Source: Iamia sp963728655 (GTDB lineage: Bacteria > Actinomycetota > Acidimicrobiia > Acidimicrobiales > Iamiaceae). From it: a stretch of 64,000 bases of DNA. A program made the position numbers and the translations under genes. Within the stretch, counting starts at the first letter, position 1; the number at the start of each line of letters is the position of its first letter. This document shows, piece after piece, positions 1 through 9,442 of the stretch. The stretch covers positions 955,701-1,019,700 of the forward strand of contig CAVSLD010000002.1 of assembly GCA_963728655.1 (NCBI GenBank), in the 5' to 3' direction. The notes under the pieces were generated by a model, which saw nothing but the letters and a program-made list of their open reading frames with translations, was not told the DNA's origin and ran no database searches.

Positions 1-232
1 CCCGGATCAGCGGGCCGCGGACCGGGCCGCTGAAGCCGAAGTCGAGGCTCGGGCCCTTGCCGGTGCTCAGCGGGCGCGAGGCGAACCCCGACACCTCGTC
101 GCCGTAGCGCGAGCGGGCGTCGGCCGCCGACTCGGCGTCCAGCCGGTACTCGTCGAGCTTGTCCTTCGGGATGAAGAACACGCCGTCCTCGCTGCTCACC
201 AACATGCCGTTGGTGTCCTTGATCTCGCTCAT
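1..232 (-). CDS. hypothetical protein, 3'-truncated by the window edge
   Basis: Reading leftwards from an ATG at 232, about 77 codons stay open to the window edge. The ATG is preceded by a good purine-rich ribosome site (GAGAGGA, about 7 bases upstream). The product starts MSEIKDTNGM and is rich in charged residues and glycine, with the stretch GVFFIPKDKLDEYRL near residues 17-31. No signal peptide or membrane helix is visible. I do not recognise the family. The short leader followed by a Gly/Ser/Pro-rich tail could fit a small regulatory protein, but nothing proves this. It is divergent from the MoxR gene at 378, so the 145-base gap should hold promoters for both. Confidence 0.6.
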   Translation of the reverse strand, partial: MSEIKDTNGMLVSSEDGVFFIPKDKLDEYRLDAESAADARSRYGDEVSGFASRPLSTGKGPSLDFGFSGPVRGPLIR

Positions 233-377
233 CGTCGTTCCTCTCTGGAAGGGCGATCGGACCACCCGATCACGGGGGGAGACGTCGACGTGGCGGTGGG
301 GTTACAGGCCCAGCCCGCGGCCCCGATGCGCTCCATCGGGTTGACCGGCCGGTCAAGCGGGCCGGTAGCCTGCGCCG

Positions 378-1295
378 ATGGCCGTCACCGAGTCCGAGCC
401 CCGGTTCGAGTCCGTCGCCGCCGTGCGCGACGGCCTCCGCGAGACCCAGTACCTCGCCGACGAGGGGATCGCCGGCATCGTGTACCTGGCCGACCGCCTG
501 GGCAAGCCGGTGCTGGTCGAGGGCCCGGCCGGCACGGGCAAGACCCAGCTGGCCAAGTCGGTGGCCGAGATGATGGGCGCCCGGCTCATCCGCCTCCAGT
601 GCTACGAGGGCCTCGACGAGTCCCGCGCCCTCTACGAGTGGAACTACAAGAAGCAGCTGCTCCGCATCCAGGCCGAGCGCACCGACGACTCCACCTGGTC
701 CGAGGTCGAGGAGGACATCTTCTCCGACGACTTCCTGCTCGAGCGTCCCCTGCTGGAGGCCATCCGCAGCGAGGACCCGGTGGTCCTGCTGATCGACGAG
801 GTCGACCGCGTGGAGGTCGAGACCGAGGCCCTGCTGCTGGAGATCCTCTCCGACTACCAGGTGTCGATCCCCGAGCTGGGCACGGTCACGGCCAAGCAGA
901 TCCCGCTCGTGTTCCTCACCTCCAACGCCACCCGCGAGCTGTCCGAGGCCCTCAAGCGCCGGTGCCTCTACCTCCACGTCGACTACCCGGACCTCGAGCG
1001 GGAGCGGGAGATCGTCATCACCAAGGTGCCCGACATCTCCGAGGCCCTGGCCGACCAGGTGGCCCGCATCGTGCGGTCCCTGCGCCAGCTCGAGCTGAAG
1101 AAGGCACCGTCGGTGTCCGAGACCCTCGACTGGGCCCGCACCCTTCTGCTGCTGGGCGTCACCGAGGTCGACTCCGAGACGGCCACCAGCACGGCCAACA
1201 TCCTGCTCAAGTACCAGTCCGACATCGCCAAGGCGGTCCGCGAGCTGGCCAGCGACCAGTCGGCGGTCAAGGCCTTCGCGCCGGGCCCGAAGTAG
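378..1295 (+). CDS. MoxR-family AAA+ ATPase
   Basis: This is a 305-residue AAA+ ATPase of the MoxR/CoxD type, expected to act as a chaperone that remodels or activates a partner protein. The Walker A motif GPAGTGKT is at residues 49-56 and the Walker B motif VVLLIDEVDRV at about 135-145; a sensor-1 Asn follows in FLTSNATREL. The length is normal for the family. It ends 9 bases before a VWA-domain gene of the CoxE type, and MoxR plus VWA is the classic two-gene pairing in which the ATPase and the MIDAS protein work together. The specific client cannot be told from this locus because no CO dehydrogenase or methanol dehydrogenase genes are nearby. Confidence 0.9.
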   Translation: MAVTESEPRFESVAAVRDGLRETQYLADEGIAGIVYLADRLGKPVLVEGPAGTGKTQLAKSVAEMMGARLIRLQCYEGLDESRALYEWNYKKQLLRIQAERTDDSTWSEVEEDIFSDDFLLERPLLEAIRSEDPVVLLIDEVDRVEVETEALLLEILSDYQVSIPELGTVTAKQIPLVFLTSNATRELSEALKRRCLYLHVDYPDLEREREIVITKVPDISEALADQVARIVRSLRQLELKKAPSVSETLDWARTLLLLGVTEVDSETATSTANILLKYQSDIAKAVRELASDQSAVKAFAPGPK

Positions 1296-1304
1296 CGGGG
1301 ACCG

Positions 1305-2807
1305 GTGCCGGCGACCGACGCCCACCTGGCCTCGGGTGAGGCCCTGCTCGAGCTCCTCTCGGGCTTCATCGTGGAGCTGCGCGAGGCGGGCCTGCCGGTC
1401 AGCCTGACCGAGAACCTCGACGCCCTCGAGGCGGTCAAGCACATCCCCCTCGAGGACCGCGACGCCTTCAAGTACGCACTGGGGGCCACCCTGGTGAAGT
1501 CCAGTGCCCACTGGCGGGCCTTCGAGACGGTCTTCGAGGTCTACTTCTCGCTCCGGGGCGCCCAGCACGCCATCGACGACGAGGCCGGCGCCGACGCGGC
1601 CGACGGCGAGATCGACCCCGACGACGTGGACGGCCAGATGCCGGGCCAGGGCGACGGCGAGGGCAAGGGCGCCGGGGGCGGGGCCGAGGCCCTCAGCCCC
1701 GAGGAGCTGGCCCAGATGCTCTACCAGGCCCTGCTCCAGGGCAACGAGGCCATGCTGCGGGCCTTGGCCCGCCAGGCGGTGAAGCGCTTCGCAGGCATGG
1801 AGCCGGGCCGGCCCGTCGGCGGCACCTACTACCTGTACCGCACGCTGCGGAACCTCGACCTCGACGACGTGCTCGACAAGCTCATGGACCAGGCCCGGCA
1901 GCGCCAGGCCGACCAGGGCCAGGAGCTGAGCCCGCTCGAGGAGCGCCTCGAGCGCGACGAGTTCGAGCACCGCATCGAGGGCCTGAAGCGCGAGGTCGAG
2001 GCCGAGATCCGCCGGCGCCTGGTGGCCGACCGGGGCGTCGAGGCCATGTCCCGCACGCTGCGCAAGCCGTTGCCCGAGGACGTCGACTTCATGCACGCCA
2101 GCCGGGAGGAGATGGCGAACCTCCGCAAGGCGCTCTACCCCCTCACCCGGCGCCTCGCCGTCCGCCTCGCCCGCAAGCGTCGCCACGGCCGCAAGGGCGC
2201 CCTCGACTTCCGGGCCACGGTCCGCTCCTCGCTCAGCTACGGCGGCGTCCCCGCCGACCCCAAGTTCCGCTACCCCCGGCCCCACAAGCCCGAGATCTTC
2301 GTGGTGGCCGACATCTCCGGCTCGGTGGCCGCCTTCGCCCGCTTCACGCTGATGCTCGTCTACGCCATCAGCCACCAGTTCTCACGGGTGCGGGCGTTCA
2401 CCTTCATCGACGGCATCGACGAGGTGACCTCGTACTTCGAGGGCACCGAGGACATCAACCAGGCCATCCACCGGGTCAACACCGAGGCCGACGTGGTGTG
2501 GGTCGACGGCCACTCCGACTACGGCCACGCCTTCGAGGTGTTCTGGCAGCGCTGGGGCAAGGAGATCGGCCCCAAGACCACCGTCATCCTCCTCGGCGAC
2601 GCCCGGAACAACTACCACGCCTCCCAGTCCTGGGTGGTCAAGGAGATGCAGCACCGGGCCCGCCACGTCTACTGGCTGAACCCCGAGCCCCGGAACTACT
2701 GGGACACGGGCGACAGCATCGTGGGGGAGTACGCCACCCACTGCGACGGCACCTTCGAGTGCCGCAACCTCCGCCAGCTCGAGCGCTTCATCGACCACCT
2801 GGCGTAG
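1305..2807 (+). CDS. VWA domain protein, CoxE-like
   Basis: This 500-residue protein starts with GTG at 1305, only 9 bases after the MoxR stop, so the two genes form an operon. The N-terminal 300 residues are highly charged and helical, with an acidic Gly-rich linker at about 85-125. The C-terminal part is a von Willebrand A domain of the CoxE (PF05762) type, with the metal-binding DISGS motif (D-x-S-x-S) at residues 336-340. By family knowledge it partners the MoxR ATPase in metallo-enzyme maturation or protein-complex assembly. There is no signal peptide, so it should be cytoplasmic. Its 3' end overlaps the convergent GH15 gene by 20 bases. Confidence 0.88.
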   Translation: MPATDAHLASGEALLELLSGFIVELREAGLPVSLTENLDALEAVKHIPLEDRDAFKYALGATLVKSSAHWRAFETVFEVYFSLRGAQHAIDDEAGADAADGEIDPDDVDGQMPGQGDGEGKGAGGGAEALSPEELAQMLYQALLQGNEAMLRALARQAVKRFAGMEPGRPVGGTYYLYRTLRNLDLDDVLDKLMDQARQRQADQGQELSPLEERLERDEFEHRIEGLKREVEAEIRRRLVADRGVEAMSRTLRKPLPEDVDFMHASREEMANLRKALYPLTRRLAVRLARKRRHGRKGALDFRATVRSSLSYGGVPADPKFRYPRPHKPEIFVVADISGSVAAFARFTLMLVYAISHQFSRVRAFTFIDGIDEVTSYFEGTEDINQAIHRVNTEADVVWVDGHSDYGHAFEVFWQRWGKEIGPKTTVILLGDARNNYHASQSWVVKEMQHRARHVYWLNPEPRNYWDTGDSIVGEYATHCDGTFECRNLRQLERFIDHLA

Positions 2808-4584
2808 GTCCCGAGCGGGTGCCGCCCCGCTTGTCGAGGAGCATGGCGCACTCGACCAGGCCGATGTGGGAGAAGGCCTGGGGGAAGTTGCCCAGCATGC
2901 GCTGGGTGCGGGGGTCCCACTCCTCGGCCAGCAGGCCCACGTCGTTGCGGAGCCGGAGCAGGCGCTCGTACAGGGCCTCGGCGTCCTCGACGCGGCCGTG
3001 GAGGGCCAGGGCCTGGACCATCCAGAACGAGCAGAGGAGGAAGACGCCCTCGTCGCCCTCGAGCCCGTCGTCGGTGTGCTCCTGGCGGTAGCGGAGCACC
3101 AGGCCGTCGTCGGTGAGCTCCTCGAGGATGGCGTCGATGGTGGCGCCGACCCGGGAGTCCTCGGGGGGGAGGAAGCCGACGATCGGGACGAGGAGGACGC
3201 TGGCGTCGAGCGCGGTGCTGTCGTAGGACTGCACGAACACGCCGCGGCGGTCGACGCCGCGCTCGAGCACCTCGGCGTGGATCTCGTCGCGCTGCGCGGC
3301 CCACTCGTCGACGGGGCCGTCCATCCCGAAGTCCTGGGCCCAGCGGATGCCGCGGTCGAACGCGACCCACGCCATCACCTTCGAGTGGGTGAAGTGACGG
3401 CGGTCGCCGCGCACCTCCCAGATCCCGTCGTCGGGCTGTCGCCACACCTCGCCCAGGCGGTCGAGCAGGGCGACGACGAGCGGCCAGGTGTCGCCGTCGG
3501 CCTCGCCCACGCCTGCGACCGCGGCCTGGTGGAGGGCGTCGAGGACCTCGCCGAACACGTCGATCTGGAGCTGGCCGTGGGCGGCGTTGCCGATGCGGAC
3601 CGGCATCGAGCCCTCGTAGCCCTCCAGCCAGGGCAGCTCCATCTCGGGTAGCCGGCGCTCGCCCGCGGGGCCGTACATGATCTGCACCTGGTCGGGTCGC
3701 CCGGCGATGGCCCGCAGCAGCCACCGGCGCCACGACTCGGCCTCCTCGGTGTAGCCGCCCTCGATGAGGGCCAGGAGGGTGAAGGTGGCGTCGCGCAGCC
3801 AGCAGTACCGGTAGTCCCAGTTGCGCTCCCCGCCCAGCTGCTCGGGCAGCGACGTGGTGGCGGCGGCCACGATCCCGCCGGTGGGGGCGTAGGTGAGGCC
3901 CTTCAGCACGGTGAGCGAGGAGCGCACGACCTCGCCCCACCGTCCTGCCGTGGCGCTGCGTCCGCTCCACTCCTCCCACCACTCGGTGGTGCGCCGGATG
4001 CTCTCGCCCACGTCCTCGGGCTCCGGCGTCTCGCCGCTCGACGGGTGCCAGGCCAGCTCGAAGTCCACCGTCTCACCGGGACCGACGGTGACCTCCGCGA
4101 CGTGGCGCCAGCCGTCGGGCCGGAGGCGCACGGGCGAGGTGAGGACGAGGGCGTCGGGCCCGGCCACGAAGCGCTGCTGGTCGCCGTCGCGTCGGACCCA
4201 CGGCACGATCGACCCGTAGTCCGGACGGACCACCAGCTCGACGGCCATGGCGACCTCGCCCTCCAGACCCTCGATCCGACGCACGACCTGGAGGGTCTCG
4301 TCCCGGACGGGCATGCAGTCGATCACCTTCACGACCCCGTGGGGGGTGGTGGCCGTCGTCTCGAGCACCAACGTCCCCGGCCGGTAGGTGCGAGAGACGT
4401 GGACCACGCTGTGGGCCGGCGAGATCATCCACCGGCCGTTCATGGCCGTGCCCAGCAGGGCGGTGAAGCAGGACGGCGAGTCGAAGCGGGGGAAGGTGAG
4501 CCAGTCGATGGACCCGTCGCGCCCCACCAGGGCGGCCGACTCGGTGTCGGACAGCAGGGCGTAGTCCTCGATGCGTGAAGCCAC
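2788..4584 (-). CDS. glycoside hydrolase family 15 (glucoamylase/trehalase-like)
   Basis: About 598 residues, typical for actinobacterial GH15 enzymes that hydrolyse terminal alpha-glucosidic bonds (maltodextrin or trehalose). The N-terminus has the usual opening (IEDYALLSDTESAALVGRDG, then SIDWLTFPRFDSP), and the (alpha/alpha)6 barrel signature GGERNWDYRYCWLRDA is in the middle. I chose GTG at 4584 because homologues begin just before the IEDYAL block; the reading frame is open further upstream, but that part looks non-coding. No signal peptide is seen, so it is probably cytoplasmic and may act in glycogen or trehalose turnover. Substrate specificity cannot be decided here. Confidence 0.88.
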   Translation of the reverse strand: MASRIEDYALLSDTESAALVGRDGSIDWLTFPRFDSPSCFTALLGTAMNGRWMISPAHSVVHVSRTYRPGTLVLETTATTPHGVVKVIDCMPVRDETLQVVRRIEGLEGEVAMAVELVVRPDYGSIVPWVRRDGDQQRFVAGPDALVLTSPVRLRPDGWRHVAEVTVGPGETVDFELAWHPSSGETPEPEDVGESIRRTTEWWEEWSGRSATAGRWGEVVRSSLTVLKGLTYAPTGGIVAAATTSLPEQLGGERNWDYRYCWLRDATFTLLALIEGGYTEEAESWRRWLLRAIAGRPDQVQIMYGPAGERRLPEMELPWLEGYEGSMPVRIGNAAHGQLQIDVFGEVLDALHQAAVAGVGEADGDTWPLVVALLDRLGEVWRQPDDGIWEVRGDRRHFTHSKVMAWVAFDRGIRWAQDFGMDGPVDEWAAQRDEIHAEVLERGVDRRGVFVQSYDSTALDASVLLVPIVGFLPPEDSRVGATIDAILEELTDDGLVLRYRQEHTDDGLEGDEGVFLLCSFWMVQALALHGRVEDAEALYERLLRLRNDVGLLAEEWDPRTQRMLGNFPQAFSHIGLVECAMLLDKRGGTRSGPTPGGR

Positions 4585-4769
4585 GGCCCATTGGTAGTCG
4601 CTCCGGGGGGCAGCGACGACCCGAGGACGGCCGGGGCCCTCCTCGTCGCCGGGGGACCCCGGTGGTACCGTCGACGGCGCGCGCTCCCGTCCGTCCGTCC
4701 CGGGTCGATGGGTGGCGAACCCCCCCACTCGCACCCCACGCGCCGTTGGCGGCGGCGCAGGAGCCATCC

Positions 4770-6272
4770 ATGTCCCGCAGTCGGATCCCGTCCTGTCGAC
4801 CGTCGCGTCGCACCGTCGCCGGCGTCGCCGTCCTGCTCGTCCTCCTGGTGGGGGCCTTCTCACCGGCCGCCGGCGCGGCCGAGGGCACGCCCCCGCCCCC
4901 GAAGCCCGAGGGCTCCACCAACGTCGTCGGCGGTTCGACGGCGCCGGCCGGCGCCTGGCCGTCCCAGGTCGGCCTGCTCTACAGCAGCGAGCCCGACAGC
5001 TTCCAGGCCCAGTTCTGCGGCGGCACCGTCATCAACCGGAGCTGGGTGCTGACCGCGGCCCACTGCGTCCAGGGGCTCACCGCCGGCCAGATCGACGTCC
5101 TCACCGGCACCCAGTCGCTCGTCAGCGGGGGCACCCGGTACCGGGCCAAGGAGATCCGCGTGTACGCCGGCTTCGACCCCGACACCTACTACCGCGACCT
5201 GGCCGTGATCCGCCTCGACCACCCGACCTTCGCACCGAACCAGGCGCTCGTCGGGCAGGGGGCCGGCGTGGCCACCGGCACCAGCACGGTGGGGACGGGC
5301 TGGGGCACCCTCGCCTCGGGCTCCCAGTCCTACCCGACCGAGCTGCAGCAGGTCACCGTGCCGCTCCGCAGCGACGCCCAGTGCACCGACGGCGTCTCCG
5401 GCGGCCAGGCCGGGTACGGCTCGGCCTACATCGCCAGCACCATGATCTGCGCCGGCCAGGCCGGCAAGGACACCTGCCAGGGTGACAGCGGCGGTCCGCT
5501 GGTGGTGGACCGGTCGGGCACGTGGACCCAGGTGGGCATCACCAGCTGGGGGATCGGGTGTGGTGGCGACTACCCAGGCGTCTACACCCGGGTGGCGGCC
5601 TTCAGCAGCTGGATCGAGGCCCAGATGCGCTACGGGCCCCAGCCCGACGCCACCGCCTTCGTGCGCCGGCTCTACCTCGACCTGTTCGACCGCCAGCCGA
5701 CGAACACCGAGCTGTTCTTCGCCGTGGCCGGCCTGGACGGAGGCACGTCCCGCGCCACCGTGGCCCGGGACCTGGTGCAGGGCGACGCCTTCCAGAAGAC
5801 GACCGGCGGCGTGACCCGGCTCTACAGCGCCTTCTTCCTCCGGAACCCGGACACGACGGGCATGGCCTACTGGTGGGACCAGGTCAACGGCAAGCGGTCG
5901 CTGTTCCGCATCGCCGAGATCATGGCCGCCTCCGGCGAGTTCCAGTCCCGCTACGGGTCGCTGGACGACGGCGCGTACGTCGACCGCGTGTACCAGAACG
6001 TGCTGGGCCGGGCCCCCGACGCCGGCGGCCGGGCCTACTGGGTCGGCGAGCTCTCGTCGGGACGGCGCGACCGAGGCGAGGTCATGGTCGGCTTCTCGGA
6101 GTCGTCGGAGTACAAGAGCGCCAACAAGGCCCGGGTCGACGTGGTGGCCACCTTCTTCGCCCACGTCCGCCGGGTCCCCACCGCGGGCGAGCTGGCCACC
6201 TGGCAGCCCCAGTCGAACCTGGCCCTCAACGGGTTCCTGCTCGACTCCTTCACCTACGCCAACCGCTTCTGA
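4770..6272 (+). CDS. secreted trypsin-like serine protease with DUF4214 repeats
   Basis: A 500-residue S1-family protease starting at ATG 4770, which has GGAG seven bases upstream. An Arg-rich start and the hydrophobic run VAVLLVLLVGAF form a Sec signal peptide, with cleavage likely near residue 37. The mature enzyme starts close to NVVGG, resembling a trypsin activation site. The catalytic triad is visible: His98 in LTAAHC, Asp143 in RDLAVIRLD and Ser240 in CQGDSGGP. From about residue 295 onward come repeated helical DUF4214-type segments (for example YLDLFDRQPT and YQNVLGRAPD), found in secreted and S-layer-associated proteins and probably used for surface attachment. Confidence 0.9.
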   Translation: MSRSRIPSCRPSRRTVAGVAVLLVLLVGAFSPAAGAAEGTPPPPKPEGSTNVVGGSTAPAGAWPSQVGLLYSSEPDSFQAQFCGGTVINRSWVLTAAHCVQGLTAGQIDVLTGTQSLVSGGTRYRAKEIRVYAGFDPDTYYRDLAVIRLDHPTFAPNQALVGQGAGVATGTSTVGTGWGTLASGSQSYPTELQQVTVPLRSDAQCTDGVSGGQAGYGSAYIASTMICAGQAGKDTCQGDSGGPLVVDRSGTWTQVGITSWGIGCGGDYPGVYTRVAAFSSWIEAQMRYGPQPDATAFVRRLYLDLFDRQPTNTELFFAVAGLDGGTSRATVARDLVQGDAFQKTTGGVTRLYSAFFLRNPDTTGMAYWWDQVNGKRSLFRIAEIMAASGEFQSRYGSLDDGAYVDRVYQNVLGRAPDAGGRAYWVGELSSGRRDRGEVMVGFSESSEYKSANKARVDVVATFFAHVRRVPTAGELATWQPQSNLALNGFLLDSFTYANRF

Positions 6273-6323
6273 TCGGACCGGGCGCCGGGACCCGGCACGT
6301 CCGGCCGCGCCGGCGGCGTCGAC

Positions 6324-7232
6324 TCAGCGGGCGCGCCCGCCCGGCTTCTGGTCGTCGTGGGCCTCGACCGCACGGCGACCCACCTGCACCAGGCGCAGCA
6401 CCGTGACCAGCCCGATGCCGCCCACGGCGTTGCCGAGCCCGGCGAAGGCGGCGGCCCCGGCCATGTCGGCGTAGCCGAAGGGCGCCCCGAAGACGAGGGC
6501 GCCGAACATCTCGAGCGAGCCCACGATCACGTGGTTCATGGGGCCGGCGGCGAGGAGGAAGGCCACGGCCACGGCGGCGACCAGGCGGGCGACCATCGAC
6601 TCGGTGCTCTGCTGCATCCAGGTCATCAGGGTCATGGTCATGCCGGCCAGCACGGCGGCGGCGAAGGCCTCCTTCCCGATGCCCATGTCGGGGTAGTGGC
6701 GACCCACCTCGACGGCCGTGGCCCGCAGCTGGGGGAACGCGGCCACCACCAGGGCCATGGCCACCCAGCCCGCGGCCAGGTTGGTGGTGAGGTTGCCGCC
6801 CCAGAGGCGCAGCACCGCCACCCGGCGATCGCTGCGGTGGGCGACCCGGGCGACCACCGGCAACAGGAAGTGCTCGGTGAACAGCTCGGACTGGCCGAGG
6901 GTCAGGGCGATGAACCCGATGCCGAAGGCCAGTGCGCCGAGGAGCTCGCTGCCGGTGGCCTCGCGGACGAGGAGCAGGGCCAGCACGCCCGTGACCACGT
7001 CGAGGCCGCCCACGGCCCCCGTGGCCAGCAGGGACGGCCAGGAGCGGGTGAGGCGCCGCTCGCCCTCGTCGATGGTGCGCTGGAGGGTCTGGGCCAGTGC
7101 GTCGTCGGTCTCGCCGCCCTCGGCGGCCACCTGGTGGGCGTTGGCGCCGTCGTCGGGGCGCTCGTCGCCCTCGGCCCGGGGGTCGGTCGCGGCCCGGTCG
7201 TCGGGCGTGCCGGCGGGAGGGGTCTGCTCCAT
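6324..7232 (-). CDS. formate/nitrite transporter family membrane channel
   Basis: A 302-residue protein of the FNT family, YfdC-like branch. The first 60 residues are acidic and hydrophilic. They are followed by six hydrophobic segments, with the typical Gly- and Phe-containing helices (for example GALAFGIGFIALTLGQSELF, and NHVIVGSLEMFGALVFG near the end). FNT proteins are pentameric channels for small monovalent anions such as formate, nitrite or hydrosulfide; the YfdC branch is less well defined. I use ATG 7232 rather than the upstream TTG two codons earlier. It is convergent with the protease gene, with 51 bases between them. Confidence 0.85.
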   Translation of the reverse strand: MEQTPPAGTPDDRAATDPRAEGDERPDDGANAHQVAAEGGETDDALAQTLQRTIDEGERRLTRSWPSLLATGAVGGLDVVTGVLALLLVREATGSELLGALAFGIGFIALTLGQSELFTEHFLLPVVARVAHRSDRRVAVLRLWGGNLTTNLAAGWVAMALVVAAFPQLRATAVEVGRHYPDMGIGKEAFAAAVLAGMTMTLMTWMQQSTESMVARLVAAVAVAFLLAAGPMNHVIVGSLEMFGALVFGAPFGYADMAGAAAFAGLGNAVGGIGLVTVLRLVQVGRRAVEAHDDQKPGGRAR

Positions 7233-7282
7233 GGTCAAGCCGGCACGCTACCCGGGGCCGCCCCGGGCAACCCCTGCTCGGC

Positions 7283-8056
7283 TCAGCTGGTGCTGAGCAT
7301 GCCCCCGTCGACGGTGAGGTGCTGGCCGGTCACGTAGCTGGCCTCGTCGCTGAGGAGGAAGCGCACGACCCGGGCGATCTCGTCGGGGCGGGCCGGGCGT
7401 CCCATGGGGATGCGCTCGAGCAGCATGCGCTCGAGCTCGGGGACGGCCATCACCGGCGCGAGCATCGGTGTGTCGACCGGGCCGGGGCACACCGCGTTGG
7501 CGCGGACCCCCTCGAAGGAGAGGCGGTGGGCGAGGGAGCGGGTGAGGCCGATGAGACCGGCCTTGGAGGCGCAGTAGGCGGGGGTGAGCGAGCTGCCGGT
7601 CCAGGCCTCGACCGAGGAGATGGCCACCACGGCCGAGCCCGGCCCGGCGTCGGCCAGGTGGCGCATGAGGGCCTTGACCAGGAAGGCGTGGGCCTCCAGG
7701 TTCACGTCCAGGACGCCTGACCAGTCCTCGTCGCGCAGCTTCTCGACGGGGCGGGAACGGGCCACGCCCGCGGCGTGGACGAGGCCACCGAGGGGGCCGA
7801 GGGCGGCGAGGGCCTCCTCGGCCGCCGGCGCCAGGGCGTCGTGGTCGGTGACGTCGACGGCCGCGGCGTGGGCCGCGGGGCCCTGCGCCCGGACCAGGTC
7901 CGCCGTCTCCGACGCGCCGTCGGCGTCGAGGTCCCAGCAGGCGACCGGCCGGCCCACCTCGGCCAGGGCCACCGCGCACGCCCGGCCGATGCCCGAGCCC
8001 GCCCCGGTCACGACGACGGCGGTCGAGGGGGTCCCGAGGAGCCCGCCGTCGGCCAT
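7283..8056 (-). CDS. SDR-family oxidoreductase
   Basis: A 257-residue short-chain dehydrogenase/reductase. The NAD(P)-binding TGAGSGIG motif lies near residue 17, the N-x-A-G-type turn is replaced by HAAGVA, and the catalytic Ser-Tyr-Lys set appears as ISSVEAW and YCASKAG. The C-terminus ends with the common LTVDGGM motif seen in FabG-like enzymes. The reaction is reversible oxidation of an alcohol or ketone, with the substrate unknown. The start ATG 8056 lies beside the end of the upstream beta-rich gene, so the two are probably co-transcribed. Confidence 0.88.
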   Translation of the reverse strand: MADGGLLGTPSTAVVVTGAGSGIGRACAVALAEVGRPVACWDLDADGASETADLVRAQGPAAHAAAVDVTDHDALAPAAEEALAALGPLGGLVHAAGVARSRPVEKLRDEDWSGVLDVNLEAHAFLVKALMRHLADAGPGSAVVAISSVEAWTGSSLTPAYCASKAGLIGLTRSLAHRLSFEGVRANAVCPGPVDTPMLAPVMAVPELERMLLERIPMGRPARPDEIARVVRFLLSDEASYVTGQHLTVDGGMLSTS

Positions 8057-8063
8057 CAGCAGA

Positions 8064-8637
8064 TCACTTCTTGCGGCCCCCGAAGCGGCGCTTGCGGGGG
8101 GCCTCCTCGGCGGCCCCGGCGTCGGTCGCCTGCCGCGTCGTCGGCCCCCGCGGCTCCGCCGCCCACGAGGGCGGGGGCCGGGTCGGAGAGGTGGTCGAGG
8201 GTGACGGGGACGCCGCCGAGGGAGTCGAGCACCAGGTTCAGGCTGATGAACGGGTCGTGGGCCAGCTCGGCCGCGTCGACCGGGTCGGCGTCGCCCACCG
8301 TGCCCGAGCTGTCGAACGGGACGGCCTGGCCGGCGCAGGCGGTGCGCAGCACCTGGCCCCCGGTGCTGATCTCGGCCTCGCCCCGCAGGACGATCATGAG
8401 CCCGGCGCCGCCCTGGGCGTCGAGCAGGACGGTGCCGCCCCTCACGACCACGTTCAGGGTGCCGTGGCCCACGTCGACGCCGGGTCCGGCCGGCTCGGCC
8501 CGGGCCCACAGGGCGCCGCTGCTCAGCCCGACCAGGGGCGCGTCGCCGGCGTCGCCGTGGCGGATGTCGAGGGTGGTGCTCGGCGCCCGGCGGACCACCA
8601 CGTCGGGGGCGAGGGTGTCCTCGGTGAGATCCAGCAT
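8064..8637 (-). CDS. beta-rich (cupin/FecR-like) hypothetical protein, probable frameshift near the 3' end
   Basis: The frame opened by ATG 8637 encodes about 190 residues of alternating beta strands with many Gly, Asp and Val (for example TLNVVVRGGTVLLD and LMIVLRGEAEISTGG). This resembles a FecR- or cupin-like beta-roll rather than an enzyme with a recognisable active site. The open frame itself runs to 8056. A one-base shift near 8150 gives a better C-terminus, Lys/Arg-rich and ending at 8064, which suits a nucleic-acid-binding or ribosome-type tail. I therefore place the end at 8064 and suspect an indel. It directly precedes the SDR gene. I do not recognise a named family. Confidence 0.55.
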
Positions 8638-8739
8638 GGGTGCCTCCGTGGGGATCCCGGCGGGTCCCGCCCCCAGAAACTACCGGTCCGGGCCCGCCGG
8701 CCAGGGACGGTCGCCGTCCGGGCTGGGAGGATGGCGACC

Positions 8740-9402
8740 ATGAGCCCGCGATCCTTCCTGCTGTCCGACGCCCTCGCCGCCTACGTGACCGGCCACAGCG
8801 AGCCCCTCGACCCGATCGCGGCCGACCTGGTGGCCCGCACCGAGGCGCTGGGCGACGTGTCGGGCATGCAGATCAGCCCGGACCAGACCGCCCTGATGGG
8901 CGTGCTGGCCCGGCTCACCGGCGCTCGCCGGGCGGTGGAGGTGGGCACCTTCACCGGCATGTCGGCCCTCGCCGTGGCCCGGAACCTGGCTCCCGGCGGG
9001 CGGCTGGTCTGCTGTGACGTGAGCGACGAGTGGACCGCCATCGGGCGCGAGGCCTGGGAGGCGGCCGGCGTGGCCGACCGCATCGACCTCCGCATCGGGC
9101 CCGGCGCCGAGACCCTCGCCGGCGACCTCTTCGGCGACGACGAGCCCCTCGACCTGGCCTTCGTCGACGCCGACAAGCCCGGCTACGTGACCTACCACGA
9201 CCTGATCGTCCCCCGGCTCCGGCCCGGCGGCCTGCTGGCGGTCGACAACACGCTGTGGGGCGGCGAGGTCGTCGAGGCCGACGAGGCGGACCGCAACCGC
9301 ACCGCCCTGCGGGCCTACAACGACCACGCCCTGGCCGACGACCGCGTCGACACCGTCCTGCTCACCGTCGCCGACGGCCTCACCCTCAACGTCCGCCGCT
9401 GA
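8740..9402 (+). CDS. class I SAM-dependent O-methyltransferase
   Basis: A 220-residue member of the caffeoyl-CoA/catechol O-methyltransferase family (PF01596). The SAM-binding motif I appears as AVEVGTFTGMSALA. The metal-binding region is FVDADKPGY, and DNTLWGGEV follows, the usual Asp/Asn residues that hold a divalent cation. I chose ATG 8740 rather than ATG 8731 because GGGAGG ends at 8730, giving a sensible 9-base spacing. These enzymes methylate catechol-like hydroxyls; in actinomycetes the natural substrate is usually unknown. It is divergent from the gene at 8637, sharing a 100-base promoter region. Confidence 0.88.
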   Translation: MSPRSFLLSDALAAYVTGHSEPLDPIAADLVARTEALGDVSGMQISPDQTALMGVLARLTGARRAVEVGTFTGMSALAVARNLAPGGRLVCCDVSDEWTAIGREAWEAAGVADRIDLRIGPGAETLAGDLFGDDEPLDLAFVDADKPGYVTYHDLIVPRLRPGGLLAVDNTLWGGEVVEADEADRNRTALRAYNDHALADDRVDTVLLTVADGLTLNVRR

Positions 9403-9442
9403 CCACGAGGTGCCAGGCACCTCGTGTCGTCGGCGCGGAGGC

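Noticed and set aside
270..2375. A 701-codon minus-strand frame over the MoxR and CoxE-like genes
   Set aside because: Antisense shadow with very biased composition; the plus-strand genes carry clear Walker and MIDAS motifs.
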